Source of the DNA: Tetrastigma voinierianum
Taxonomy: Eukaryota > Streptophyta > Magnoliopsida > Vitales > Vitaceae
Direction: 5' to 3'
DNA: 64,000 bases
Assembly: GCA_016808115.1 (NCBI GenBank)
Contig: JAEQBH010002866.1
Coordinates: forward strand, 124,001 to 188,000
Shown: positions 12,601 through 24,850 of the stretch, in pieces
Numbering within the stretch: the first letter of the stretch is position 1
Layout: the number at the start of each line of letters is the position of its first letter
The notes under the pieces: generated by a model
Told to the model about the DNA's origin: nothing
The model's input: only the letters and a program-made list of their open reading frames with translations
The model's database searches: none
Made by a program: the position numbers and the translations under genes

Positions 12601-14600
12601 GCTCGCAGTAGTTGAGTCTTTAACTCTTTTAATTAGGATTGGGGCCGCCCGGTAAAGTTGCAGACTAAAGGTGATCATCGAACAACTATTAGTTCAAATC
12701 TACTTTTCTCTTTGGTGGCAAACCGAGTAATTCATAAAAACACATCTGAAATTCTTTTGCTCTTAGAATATTTTCTAGATTTACATGTCCTCTTGGAATT
12801 AAATGCAAAGAAAAAAACTTCACGATCTTTCTAAGAAAACGTCGGGCTTTCATAGAGGAGATTACATTTGATAACAGGTCAAATCGAATACCGCATCTGT
12901 TGATTACCTGACATTCAGGAACATTTAAGCGATACTATTTTTCTTATCACAATCATCTATAGCCGATGTTTGGATAACCAAAGCGCGCAAAATCAAATCA
13001 AACTCATGAAAGGCAAGCGATTAGAACAGCGAAAATTCTATCATGGACCATTGGCGAGCGGTTAACATACACTTGGTTTGACTCACATGCTTATGCCCCG
13101 AAGGTGGTAGCTCCAAGCGCATCATATCTTCAAGAGTTACTAATGGCAATTAGCACTTCCAGAATTTGATGATATATATAAGAATCATGCGGGAACACGC
13201 TGCAAAGCATGCGTTTCATTGTTATAAAAAGTGAAGTACCGAATAATCCACCAGTGCATCCGATCTTCATGGGCTCTCGTAGCATACTTCGGTGGATTCT
13301 GATAGTAAGGCGATTGCATCCTCTAAGTAATACCTCTTCCTTCGCGCCACACGAACTCTACCTCTATCCACTTTGAGTCGGTGGAGTGAATTTGATCCTC
13401 TACTACTTCCTTGAGGATTTCTAGAAATCCCTCTCATACGAACAAAAAAGTTGGTATCATATGGTGAAGTTCTTCCACATTTTGAAACAACCGATTTACT
13501 TATCTGCACAAATACGGAAATAATTATTTAGTGGTAGTCTTTGGCATTCAAGTCTTCGTCTTCATACGGTTGAATGCTCTCTCTTTGGAACACTGTGTCA
13601 TAAGTAGGACCTTGTCTCCTACCTCTTGCATTGATTGTGAGCAGAGTCCACTTGAGACTCTCTAGTCCTTTCTTAGGAAGCACACCTCTTGAGGGCTTTC
13701 TTTCTGACTTTCTTTCCTAACTCTTCATTTCCGATTTCTCTATTTTCATTGTTGTACGCGGTGTCAAAAATTTACCACTTGCAGCGATGTCACGGCTGGC
13801 AGGCACCGCTTTTGTAGTTCCTTAGGGGCCATCCACCGACTATCTATGAAAAGGGTTTCCGTAGGCCAATTAAGTGCATGTACTAAAGGCGGTTGAACTC
13901 TTTTTCATACTCCCGCCAGCCCCAGCCAGTTACTGACTTTCATATTCGAATTTGCTTCCACTTAGTCTCCTTATGCTCCCGGTGACCTTGCGCCACGAAA
14001 TTCGGGACGAGGGTCCCGTAAGGTGGTGCAGACGATGGTTCATAGAATTCAGCTTCCACCACGATCATAGTTGCACCTTGCACATCGGTGGTTCACGCCG
14101 ACCATTTGTTCATGTGGACATTTTGCGACTTCACTGACTCTGTAATTTCTCAAGCGAAACTTACAGGTTTATCCTTTCTTCTAAACTTGTACACCATGGA
14201 ATTCTTGACTCTCATTGCTTTCTTATAGAATCAATGAGAATTGAGGTGTAGTAGATCTAAGACACTGCTATATGTGAGAAATTTTAACAGCACTTGCTTT
14301 CTTATGGAGCGTCCATTCAGACACGAGGGGAGCCGTGAGTAATCCCAAACCTTACTATATCTGCAGAAAATTTTGCTGCGCCGCTGGTGAGCATGGTCTT
14401 CTTCTAGTTGAAGTCCAAGCGGACCCAAGGAACTAATGGATCCAGATGTATTAAGTTGCTTTCAGGCTTTGTTTCCTCCACAACTTCCTAAACGATCCAT
14501 TCTAACGATAGAAAAAACAAGGACATTGGCATTAAGGCGAAACTATTATATGTAGGTGCATTTTTAACCTATTGGTTTTCTAGAAGCGCTTTAAACCTAG
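12600..14600 (-). other. Unresolved 5' internal part of gypsy element 2
   Basis: By position this should hold gag and protease of the element. I could not recognise any gag or aspartic protease motif in the six frames, which are all short. It is annotated only from its place between RT and the primer-site-like motif at about 14601-14612. Confidence 0.4.
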
Positions 14601-14602
14601 GC

Positions 14603-16563
14603 TTTGATACCCTCAAGCCCATCACTTTACACCGTTTGAGCGAAAGAGGCTGTGGCAGGACAACTGGAAAGCTCTTTATGACTTTTCTACGACATTTAGT
14701 GGGCCCGTTTACAAATAAGCAAATCCACGCAATATCATAATATAACTTGTAAAAATTTACACCATAGTGAATTATTGTTTAAAATGTCTTGTACATATAC
14801 ATGCATGAGTCAGCATTATTACCGACTTGCCGTTCGTTCCTGAAACATAGGCGGCTTTAAATCAGGTGGACTTCTCATTGTGTTATTTGTACGGGCGATC
14901 AAGTCTGCAGATGTCTCCGGTACTGCATGGATAAACACCGTGCTGCAAAGCGCAGCTGGTAGGAAGCGAGATCTTGATTATGACCACTAAGGTTGTCCAC
15001 GAGTTGCCGGTTATATAACATAACTCTTATAGCAGTTTTCATATCTCAGTAGGGTTAAGACGGAAATCTTGTCACGTATAAAGGTACTTGTAGGTACATT
15101 CTGAACAGCCCGATTTCTTATACTTTCTTCTTTTCATTTACATTACCTTCTTATCTGCATCTAAATATTTGCGTAAGTCATATTACATTCAGATAAACCG
15201 ACATGCTAAATGACCCGAGCTGCGTAGACGATAACCGATGAATGATAGGGACACAACGATAGGTGCCCGGGTATGCGATGTGCGAACAAGCGCCCATGCG
15301 AAATTTATCGTAGCGAGTGCGGCACTTATCGCGAGGCATTACGCTTTGCCCGCAACGCGAGTTTCGTGTAGCGAGTGCGAAGCGCCGCTCATAGCATTAA
15401 TACGCCCCGCATTAACGAGTGTATTATGCTGCGGCGAGTGTCGAAGCGGCGATCTTTGCGGGCGTCTTCGCCCGCGTAACAAGGGTCGCTGCGCCTTTGC
15501 GCGTGATGAAACGCGATGAAGGCGTGCTACGTGCATTTAGCTGTCGATGCTTAGCGGGCATACGATTATAATACTGAAACACCGGTATATTGTTCGCCAT
15601 CATTGTGATGATGGCGAAACAATGTTTGCCCGACTTGCTACGTGAGGTTTAAAACATTTTCGCTATAATTTTATACTTGTGCGAAACACCTTTCCTTCAT
15701 ATTGGGGATTCTCATTAATCGATGGATGATTGATAGAATGCTGAAGAGGGCAGCAGGACTGCGGTATGCTGGCGAAGCAATGCTCACGCTGGCGGGTTCG
15801 CCTGGTGACAGTCTGAGGTGCGGACCTTGGGTTGCTTTAGGGTGGGACCTCCAGGCCAAGCTCACTATGTGTGCACCTCTACACACTGGCGTGGGGGTGT
15901 CGAGCAAAATGCGAGAGTCGCGATTTTGCCATACTATCATTTCCTTCCAAACCCAAACCAGCTCAATCAACTCAAAATAAACCATAAAACTCATCTTACT
16001 TACCAACTTCAGTGACACTTCCGATACAGTTTTTCTGACTTAGACAAAAACCAAACATAAGAAATTTCCAAACATGAGTTCCAACAATTTCCAAACCAAA
16101 GTTCCAAACTTCCAAACTACTAATATCAAGTTCCAAACGAGGAAACAGGCACAGATTTCTTCTTCTTTTTCTCATCTCATCTTTTCTTCTTCTCTTCCTT
16201 CTTCCCCCTACTTCTCTTCTCCATTGAAGCCTAACTTTCTCACCAAAATGAACGAGAATATTTTGGTCTTGCTATACAAAGCCATGTTTAGCCTTATCTT
16301 ATTTTGATTTAATTTCATTTTTCTATTAGACCTTCATCTTTCTATTGTTACAATTCAACATTGTTCTAACAGCATATAATCTTATTATCATGACCTTTAG
16401 ATAAGTTAATAAAATTTTAATTTACCCTTGACTCTTGGATTAATCTCGGGTTTTTATCATTTTTCTCACTTTTAGCACTAAAATTCCGAAAAAATTCAAA
16501 TTTTCTCATTATACCACTAAATATGTGACAAACTACTAGTGTATATTGGGAGATGTCTAACCA
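14603..16563 (-). repeat. Right (5') LTR of gypsy element 2
   Basis: Direct repeat of 7909-9942. A primer-site-like sequence (ggctttgatacc, compare gctctgatacca) sits at its inner edge, 14601-14612. The segment 15250-15540 is unusually rich in CpG and carries short repeated words such as gtagcgagtgcg. The corresponding zone in the left LTR is 8640-8880. Confidence 0.65.
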
Positions 16564-17250
16564 TCATTTGCCTATTGAATAACCAATCTTATTGAGGACT
16601 CCACACCTTACGCCCTCAAGGCGAACCTTAGTTAGCACTAGGCAAGAAACTATCTGAAACATAACTTTAGAAATCAATTTTCTTTACAAACAGCCCTTAT
16701 GAAAAACCCTCTTTCCTATTGGTAGAAAGTAAATGGTAGGAAAAGTCCCTTACTTCTAGGAGCGTGATACACGGGTAGGAAGCCTCTAAGCTGGGCAACC
16801 CAGTTTCCACAAGAATCTCCCCTCTTGGATCTTGAAAGCTAAGAATCCCTCTTTCTAATTTCACTTACGCATACCCCTCATCGATCTGGATGAACTTTAG
16901 TTCTTGGCTGGAAGTGAAAGCCGATATGAAACTCCATAAATCTTAGGAAGCCTTGGCTCCTCTTTTTCTCATCTCTCTCTCTCTCGATCAATAATGAACA
17001 CCTGGCCCTAATTCTGTCCCAACTTAAGTTTAACTTGGATGTGTGGCCCACGATAGGCGCCCCATGTTAAATACTAGTTATATCGATTATGGCCGAGTGA
17101 TTTATTTAGTCTCCATTCAGAGTTCAATTATATCCTCATGAACTTATTTCGAGTCATTTTCCGACAAGTTTTCATCAGCATGATCTAGATCCTTTGAGAT
17201 CCCTTTGAGCACCCATCACCTCGAAAAACATGAAAAATCCGATTGTCTCG
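16564..17250. other. Unassigned repeat-like DNA
   Basis: No coding frame, LTR partner or RNA gene could be recognised. A short (CT)n run lies at 16975-16986. It lies between the outer edge of gypsy element 2 and a copia fragment and is probably further retroelement leader or LTR debris. Confidence 0.35.
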
Positions 17251-18960
17251 GGTCAAGGCGAAATTCGGTAAGGTAACTAGATTAACGAGAAAAATCCGCT
17301 GATGGATCGATTTGCGTCGTGAGATCTAAAAAATTTATAAGGTTTCAGCACATACTATTCTAACAATTTCACAGATTTTCCTTTTTAGAAAAATTCAATT
17401 TTTCTCGGGTTTTATATTCACCACCTCTATCAGACCTTACTATTTTCACCTTTCTATCTAGTTGCCTCTCAACTTCGTTAACAAACACGTCAAGGGCATT
17501 TATAGCTTGAGATTTTTCTTTAAGCAAATAGACATATCCATAACTTGAAAAATCATCTATAAAGGTGATAAAATATTTTCTCACTAAAAGATGGAACATC
17601 AAAAAGGGATTATATATATCGGTGTGTATTATTTCAGAAGATGATTCTTATTGTGGCTCTTTGTATTATAGCATAAGTTTACTTTCAGCAGTAATCCACA
17701 TAATAGAAAAACATGTAATCGACTATCTACGAAGTTCGACTGAAAATTCATCTAGGTAACTAGATTTCATGAGACAAATCCAACAGTGGATTCCGTTTTC
17801 CCTGTGCTATTCTAGCAATTTACCGTTTTCCCTTTTTTCAGAAAAAATCGAATTTTCTCGGGTTTTACATTCATCACCTCCATCAGACCTTACTATTTTC
17901 ACCTTTTAATCTAATTGCCTCTCAACAGTTAACCAACTACCTGAGGAGATTTTATAACCCAGAGATTTTCTTTAAACAAATAGAAATATCCATAACGCGT
18001 GAAAATCATCTATAAGGTGATAAAATATTTTCTCCGCTAAAAGATGGAACATCAAAGGTCACATATATCAGTCGTGTATTACTTGAAGATGATTTACTTC
18101 TTGTGGCTCCTTTCTCTTCGCATTATGTTTGGTTTGCTTTCCCTTGTGCCACAATCCACATAAACCAAGATAATCTAGTTAGTAAAATCTCATTTCTTTA
18201 CTAATCTTTGCAATCCTCCTTTCTTGGATATATAGCCTAAGCGTTTATGCCATAAGTAAGCGAGGAGTTCATTTGCCATACTTCGGCTTAATTCGATATT
18301 AGATGAACACACATCAAGGATGCGAAGAGTAACATCAAGCTTCAATTTATAAACCATCCATATGGAATCATTTTTATTAAATAAATTGAAACATCCATTT
18401 CAATCTTAAAAGTAAACACAGTAACATCAGTTTGATACATAAACTAAATTTCCTAAGTGAAGGTACATAGAGAATTTATAATAGATACAGTGACATAGGT
18501 ATCTAATCCCATTACTTATCAATTAAGGCCTTCATTTAGATTTACCACAAAGAAGAATATGGCATCATTTCGGTTTTGTGCTCTAGAGATGTAAGGTCCA
18601 CCATCGTATTGGAAACATGGATCTAGTGGCATCGGAATCGACCACCAAGTATTGAAGGAACTTCGGATAGGTTTGATTCAGGAGCAGCCACAAAGCATTG
18701 AATATACCTTCTTTTTTAACCATGCTTTACGTTTCAGGCAATCTTTCTGATAATGTCCTTCATTCTTACAAAAAACTTTCTTTCCTTCTTAGTACATCAT
18801 CTCCCGGTGACTGAAGAGTAATTTTTAAGCGGATCATTTCTTCTTAAATTTCATGTGGATTTTGGCAAACTTTACAGGCTCATATTACCCAAGTTCTTTT
18901 GAATGAACTCCTTTGTGTGTTCTTAAGTCTAGATTTCCTCTTGAGTAAACTACTTGTGAT
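17250..18960 (-). pseudogene. Copia fragment 1: integrase, protease, gag zinc knuckle
   Basis: Minus-strand frames give FITFIDDFSSYGYVYLLKEK and KIVRSDRGGEY (17369-17602), the copia integrase core. Near 18610-18650 an aspartic protease entry of the DSDATTHVS type is seen. Near 18700-18790 a CCHC zinc knuckle appears (FCKNEGHYQKDCLKRKAWL). The order fits copia (gag, protease, integrase) on the minus strand. The gag N-terminus and 5' LTR, and the RT and 3' LTR, are absent. A related copy of the protease/knuckle region lies at 31506-31830. Confidence 0.75.
17255..18200 (-). repeat. Tandem duplication of copia integrase segment
   Basis: Two head-to-tail copies of about 460-480 bp, roughly 17255-17735 and 17735-18200. 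Anchors are ctcgggttttatattcaccacctc at 17404 matched near 17856, gataaaatattttctc near 17567 matched near 18018, and gaagatgatt near 17638 matched near 18076. Each copy encodes the same integrase core segment; only the first retains a readable frame. The offset between anchors is about 440-455 bp. Confidence 0.7.
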
Positions 18961-19004
18961 TCATTAACTCCACTTATCCTTTGTGAGAATTTGGAGTATA
19001 GGTG

Positions 19005-20154
19005 TATGAATTTGTAATGAAAACGTAAAAACACTACCTTGAGTATCTGGCGTCGGGTTTACGTATTAATATAGTGGCTAGTTAAGTGTCGTTCCCACGA
19101 AGAGAAGTGTGTTAAATACTGGAATCGGCTCTAGAGTATTATCTGGATCTCAAACTTTATTGAATTACTTCTAATATAATGACACTTTGATCCTAAACGA
19201 GTTGTTAGTTCAATTAACGAAGACTAGGGTGTTGCCTTTACTTGCCATATTCAATGGATTATCATACATGTAAATACCCTTTATTTGTTGTGTATATTCT
19301 CTGGATAGTTGTTTGGATGATCGTGCGCGAGATATCCTCTCTTGAGAGCACTCTGTCGCTATCTCGCTAGTAGGGTTGATTGCATCTCTCCTTAAGCCCT
19401 CCGACTCAGGAGGCTTAAATAGTTAAACCAATCACTACATTCGGAATGCCGAGGGATCTCTATCTCGATTGGCCAAGTGTCACTTTACTCAGTCCCAGGG
19501 AACTATCTCTCGATCTTAGATTCTGAAACCAAAGCGAGTTGGTGTTGGCTAAACACCACCATGTAAGATAATTAACAGAAATAGGCAGAAATGTTGATGC
19601 TCCGGATCTACTTAGATATCTTGAATAAAGTGAATTAAAAACTAATCCATATGAATATAGCAAGAACTCTGACAAAACCTAGAAATAAAAGTTAGGCATC
19701 ATTTTTCTCACATTGTTAATCATTTGGTTTTAATCAATAGGAGTTTGAGAAGAAAATAAATATAAGAGTTACCACGATCTCATGAATCCTCACCTCTATC
19801 GTCTTCCTAGTCTTGTACCTCTTCGTTCATGACCCATCGATCTTTTTTGTTGTGTTACGCATAGCTAAAAAAAATTCTCTGGGTGAGTTCGGGAGGCGTG
19901 TGACGTCCCCAGTGTGATGTTGGCTGACCTGACTGCGTCATACAACCTCAACGTCGCGACGTTGAGGCTGAGCTCTCCTCAAATATCCTTCTTCAAATCT
20001 CCACACAACTCCAAATGATGCCATTTCACCTGAAATGTACAAAAAAGTCAAGCATCATATATACGACGATAAACGCACTTATTACTAGATGAAATAAACC
20101 AAAAACGTGATCAAACGCGGGTATATGATGAGTGTTTACGGAAGAAACTCATCA
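19005..20154 (-). repeat. 3' LTR of Athila-type element 1
   Basis: Recognised by comparison with the Athila 2 LTR. It has the same kind of early landmark (gtcgttcccacgaagag near 19090; cattcccacagag in Athila 2) and the same end, ACTCATCA at 20147-20154. It carries a perfect 22-bp palindrome at 19946-19967. The left edge is approximate because no partner LTR exists in the window. Confidence 0.55.
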
Positions 20155-21599
20155 CGAAACAACTGCTTGCTTGATACAACGAAACATACTCATAACACAA
20201 TTACGCATGAAAATATTGACACACCAAAACACCTACGACATGAGTGTGATATACATGATGCCAACACGAGGAGTCAACATGAACCAAATCTGCAAACCGA
20301 GCCTTTATCATCTAAAATCTCGGGATCCTTAGAGTTAAACCTTTGCATTTAAGAACATAGCTAAAACTTTTCAAAAGTACAAGTTAGCAACCTTCGACCT
20401 CCGCGTTCTCGATGACCTTTTCCCGGAAGTCCATACCATGTAATTTGTTTCGTGATCTCCATCAGTTCAGCCTTACCCCAAACTTGAAATCCACTCACCC
20501 ATTTGAGAGAATCTAACCACATAAGGATAAGAACACACCCTTTTTTATTTACATACTACCTAAACATGAAAGAACTCTAGTGCTGTAAGAAGTTTTCATT
20601 TGAGATGTCGCTTTGTAGCGGGGATTCAGTGGTGACTCCCCACCAGTGGTTTGAAAGGCTTTAGGCATTTAATTCCCCTCGAACTTCACCTCGAACACTC
20701 AACCAAACCTAAAGGCCCTAGACTGTAGGAATGAAAGATCACTTCCTTTGTCCCATGTAGTGGGCGTGCAATCCAGTAGCTCAGCTAGCCGGTTAATGCT
20801 TGAGAAGACATTAGGCTTTTTGAGAGGCCCCTGGATTGTGCAAGATTCCTAATTAGACGAATCCATATTATATTCTTTTTACCTTGTCTTTTCTTTTTCT
20901 TATATATTTTTTTAAAAATTATTTGGGGCTCGATGGCAATCCTCTTTTCCACCCAGTGTCTAATCACTTGAGGTGTTTAGAAACCCTCGAGAGCTTAATG
21001 GAATTCTTGTGAGCAAAGGTTCGAACACCCAGTATACCTAGAATCCTCATACGTGCTGTGTGCAAAAGGCTACTTAGGGAAATGGTTCACTTGAAACCCA
21101 TAGGGAGTGACTAAACTAAGTCACCCCCAACGCTCTCTTACCTTATTCCCGGATTATGTAACAACCTAAGGGTCCATTTTCATTCTCTGCTCGATCTTTT
21201 TGAAAAATTTTGACTCAAATTAACCTCCCATTTGTGAGGATGACATCCACTCACACACAATACCTAAAACAACCTAAAACATTATAGAAATGTTCACGAA
21301 AAACCAAACCCTAAAGCACAAGTAAAGCCTGAATATAAGAGCAAATGCACTGCACCTTGAGCTGCATAATACCTAAAACACCACAAACAAGAATGAGGAA
21401 CTAAAACATGAAACCATAAATAAACAGGAAACACAAAAACAAACAAACTAAAATAGGAAACACAGAAATAAACACAAAAAAGACTCGATCACCCACACCC
21501 CCAAACAAGCGAGACGGTGTCCTGTGTCAATAAAATGTAAGAGAGGATGGGAGTGAGACTCCCACAGTGATCGCTCGGATCACTACAGTGGTGGTGGAG
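20155..21599 (-). other. Athila 1 non-coding stretch between ORF3 and 3' LTR
   Basis: No coding frame of interest. A long untranslated stretch between the third ORF and the 3' LTR is usual for Athila elements and is matched by 35363-37100 in element 2. The AT-rich tract 20870-20915 and the A/C-rich run 21420-21500 are the only local features. Confidence 0.5.
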
Positions 21600-22870
21600 G
21601 TGGCATGTGAAAGGTGAGGAGTTAGGCAAGCTACTCCTAGATGGACTGCTGGTTGCTGAGGATGGTCACCTGGTTACTCATGATTGTGCGCATGTCGACC
21701 TTGAGTGCATCCATGTCCTGGCTGATGGTGACTTGGTTCTCTTGGGTCTCATCCCAGTACGCATCAAATCGGGTGGTGAGGTCTTATACCTGGTCCTCCA
21801 TTGTAGTGGAAGGAGCGACCGGGGTCACTGTCCCACTGCGATATGGGTTTGTGGTGAGTGGGGTTGGATGGATAGCCCCTTGACCTCTCCTTAGGCACCT
21901 ATTGGGATCCCAAAGCTAGAATGGTATGCTCTAAGGTCATACTCATCGGAGGGCTTATTGCCCGAGTCGTACACCTCCTCTGGCCTTGGTACACCCCGGT
22001 TTGTCTTTCTTAACCATGATCGCCTTGATCGGGTGTATCCTAGCCTCATTATCCTCTAAGGGCACCCCGGCTTGCTTGCATAAGTCGTAGATAAGGAAGG
22101 GGTGCCCGAGATTCGTCTTCGCATCTTTATTATAGAGGATTGAATCCTCTATAACCTGCCCGACATCAAATGGAATGTCCTGGATTATGGCATAGTTGAG
22201 TAGGGCCCCCTTGGTCGTCACTTCACACACATTATTCGTCGGGATGAGACACGATGTGATGAAGTGATGCCATGCCTTAGGAATGTAGACCAAGTTTTTG
22301 GCCTTTGCACGGCGTGCCCTTCACTATTAAGTTTCCGCTCTCCCTGCCAGTTGGTCAAAATCCTAAGGACCTCGGGATAGTTGGGATGCTCATGGAGCTT
22401 GTCATAGGCCTGAGGGTTAACTGATTCTAGGTTATAGTATCGATTGATAGACTTCGCACTGAAGTCTACTAACACCTGCACACGAGGAACCTTTTTAGTG
22501 CGTAGGATCACGAGGTGTCGTAGAACTCTCGTACCACACTTGTGGTGACGGTCTCGAGGAGGTTGGCAAGTGCCAGCCATCCTTGACCATGATAGTTTTG
22601 TAGAAAGAAATCATCGGGGTGGTGAAACCCCTTCTCCTTGATGAAGGACCTATTCTTCAAGATGAGGCCAAATTTCTCGATCGTGCTCTCATTGACAAAT
22701 TTCTCATGATCGTAATCATGAGTTGGCTCTTCACTTGCCCGGCTTCTTTTCGAGCTCAATTTCTTCTTTTTGCTCGACATCGGGCTTTCTGATAGAGAAG
22801 TAGGGTTGGATGATCTTCCTGGGCTTAAGATCACTCCTCTGGTTGTCTCTAACACTCGCTGTGCTACCAC
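21600..22870 (-). pseudogene. Athila 1 third ORF (envelope-like position), broken
   Basis: Three overlapping minus-strand frames join into one protein with at least two frameshifts. It begins with a Ser/Lys-rich head (near 22750-22850). It continues with NESTIEKFGLILKNRSFIKEK, GFHHPDDFF, VLVDFSAKSINRYYNLE, YPEVLRILTNW, KLNSEGHAV and WHHFITSCLIPTNNVCEVTTK, then IQDIPFDVGQVIEDSILYN and AGVPLEDNEARIHPIKAI. This is the domain found in many plant database entries as 'putative plant transposon protein'. At 21600-21900 the tail reads as a coiled-coil-like segment (DLTTRFDAYWDETQENQVT). In Athila elements this ORF lies between pol and the 3' LTR and is often called envelope-like from its position; its function is not established. 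A related, more broken copy is at 37107-38930. Confidence 0.75.
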
Positions 22871-23274
22871 TCTCTTGAATTACGATTAGTCACCAAAAAC
22901 TCACTTAGGCAAAAGATCAAACACCAAATGTGCACTAATTGAGATGGTGTTCTCGACTCAAAGCAAAGGGTTCTACAACCACCAACCACGCTTATGGTTC
23001 CTTCTCTAACACAAACAAGCCAGAAAATCTCCAATACAAACTGAATCTAGACCTAAACTTACCCGAAACCCAGACCATAAGAAGGATCTCTAAATGAAGG
23101 TGGGCACTAGTGTTTTTGGATCTAGGAACGTGCTTAGGGCTTTGGGGGTTTCTAAGATCTGCTGGGACGAGCTTGGATGGGGTTTGGCTAGAGTACTTGC
23201 AAAAAGTGGGGCAAACAAGTGAGGGTTCGTGTTACGTATGGGGAGAATATGAACGTTCATATTTATAAAAGCAT

Positions 23275-23480
23275 GGCAACGTCGCAACGTACGGGCCAAC
23301 GTCGCGACATTCCCAAGAGTTTAATTGTCAACGTCGCTACGTTCGAATCCAACGTCGCGACGTTCCAGAATGTGAGGCTTCCAACGTCGCGACATTTTAG
23401 AAGCTACTAATTTCAACGTCCCAACGTTCCAGAGGCTGCTATTTTCAACGTCACGACGTTGGGATCCAATGTCATGATGT
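23275..23480. repeat. Array of AACGTCGCGACGTT palindromes upstream of Athila 1 ORF3
   Basis: About eight copies of the palindromic word AACGTCGCGACGTT or decayed versions lie in 200 bp, at irregular spacing of 20-35 bp. Full TCGCGA cores are at about 23302, 23355 and 23386. The others have one or two changes, several of them CpG to TpG or CpA (tcgcaacgt, tcacgacgtt, tcatgatgtt). The array lies in the spacer between integrase and the third ORF, about 400-600 bp before that ORF's first ATG on the minus strand. Confidence 0.8.
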
Positions 23481-23947
23481 TACATAGAAGAAAACTCAAC
23501 TTTTTTAAAAGCAAATTTCTAAGGTTAAGAGCACTCCCCTTTTTAGATTAAAGCTCCTTGTCGGCCAAACGATTACCTGACTACCTCTCTCACCACGTCG
23601 CTTGATCTGGAGCTTGCGAAGCGGAAAACGACACTCAAAAGTTAAGGTCTCCGAGAAAATCTTCATATCTAAAATAAACAAGCATATGTAAAGCTACACT
23701 AATGAATGAAAATTTTTGAGAATGCTTAGGTTGCCTCCCTAACTATCGTCTTCTGTTGTATATGTCATTCGACATCATAATCAGAAACCTCAGTACTTAC
23801 TTCGCACTGCCTTCCAGGAGCTCACTAGACATATAGACCTCTCTGCCTACCATTAGGTGTGGGTTAAGATTGCACCTCTTTGTTTATACCATAAACTCAT
23901 AAAGTACTATTTAATCATTATTGCTCCACTCTCTAGGTGCATAATTT

Positions 23948-24850
23948 CTACTCCTCCATCTGGAAAAACGAGTCGATCAAATCAGTCCGACCACTGACTT
24001 TGTTCCACAGGGAGGAGCTTAAGTCGGGGTTAAATAGGGGACCAGTTGACCTTGACTCAAACTCTTTCCTTACAATATTCTTATCGTGCCAAGCTTTCGT
24101 CTTTTCATTATATATCTTCACGTTCTCGTACACCTCATTTAGGAACTCTTCTAATTCACTGAGCTACAATATGCGTTTCTCGCCGGCCATCTTACTATCC
24201 ATATTCAACTGCCTAGTTGCCCAGTATGCTCTATGTTCTAATTCCACAAGCAAGTGACACGCTTTCCCAAACACTAGCCTGAATGGTGACATTCCCAATG
24301 GTGTCTTGAATGTTGTTCTACATGCCCATAGCGCATCATCAATCTTTTTTGCCCAATCTTTCTTCCAGCTATTGACCGTTTTCTCTAAGATAGATTTGAT
24401 TTCTCTGTTTGACTCTTTTTCTTGGCCGTGTCTACCGTGGGGTTGGCATGCAGAAGTGTAGTCGGTCGATCTTGGGACACCATATTTTCTCGACCGCGTT
24501 GTCAACAAGTTTGTTACATAAATGTGTTCCTCCATGCTGATCAAACGCCCTTGGAGTTCGAGCGGAGTGAATATATGACAGCGAGAGAGAAGCTTGCTAC
24601 CACCCCAGCATCGATGATTCGGGTAAAAGTACTGGCCTCACCCATTTAGAAACGTAATCTATGGCCAGGAGAATGTATAGATTGCTGAAAGATGAAGGAA
24701 ATGGACCCATAAAATCCATCCCCCATATATCAAACGACTCTACCTCTAAAATGGGTTGCAAAGGCGGCTCATCTTGTTTTGATATGCTTCCCATTCTTTA
24801 GCATTTGTCACAGGTGGACACAAACTGGTGTGCATCTTTGAATAAGGTGG
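23948..24850 (-). pseudogene. Athila 1 integrase remnant
   Basis: The core begins at 24597-24794 with GSISKQDEPPLQPILEVESF and DIWGMDFMGPFPSSF, YILLAIDYVSKWV, giving the first catalytic Asp of the DDE triad (WGMDF). At 24164-24544 follow ESNREIKSILEKTVNSWKKD, DDALWACRTTFKTPLGMSP and FRLVFGKACHLLVELEHRAY. The Glu of the triad is in ESNREIK. The C-terminal part (YENVKIYNEKTKAWHDKNI) lies at 24030-24133. Frameshifts separate the three pieces. Confidence 0.85.

Larger units (their letters stand above)
7909..16563 (-). mobile_element. Degenerate Ty3/gypsy (Tekay/Del-like) element 2
   Basis: Two LTRs of about 2 kb flank a 4.6 kb internal region with integrase (10.2-11.3 kb), RNase H (11.5-11.6 kb) and RT (12.0-12.3 kb) remnants, all minus strand and in normal gypsy order. 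A polypurine tract (minus strand) abuts the left LTR and a tRNA primer-like motif abuts the right LTR, so both internal ends are present. The flanking 5-mers do not match, so the original insertion is not preserved or an end has been altered. The same LTR family recurs at 28930-31092. Confidence 0.75.

Noticed and set aside
15238..15536. Frames of 93 and 65 codons on opposite strands
   Set aside because: Both are due to the high CpG content of this LTR segment, which lacks stop codons by composition.
23275..23480. Spaced short repeats resembling a CRISPR array
   Set aside because: Repeats are short palindromes with irregular spacing in a plant retrotransposon. There are no regular spacers and no cas genes.
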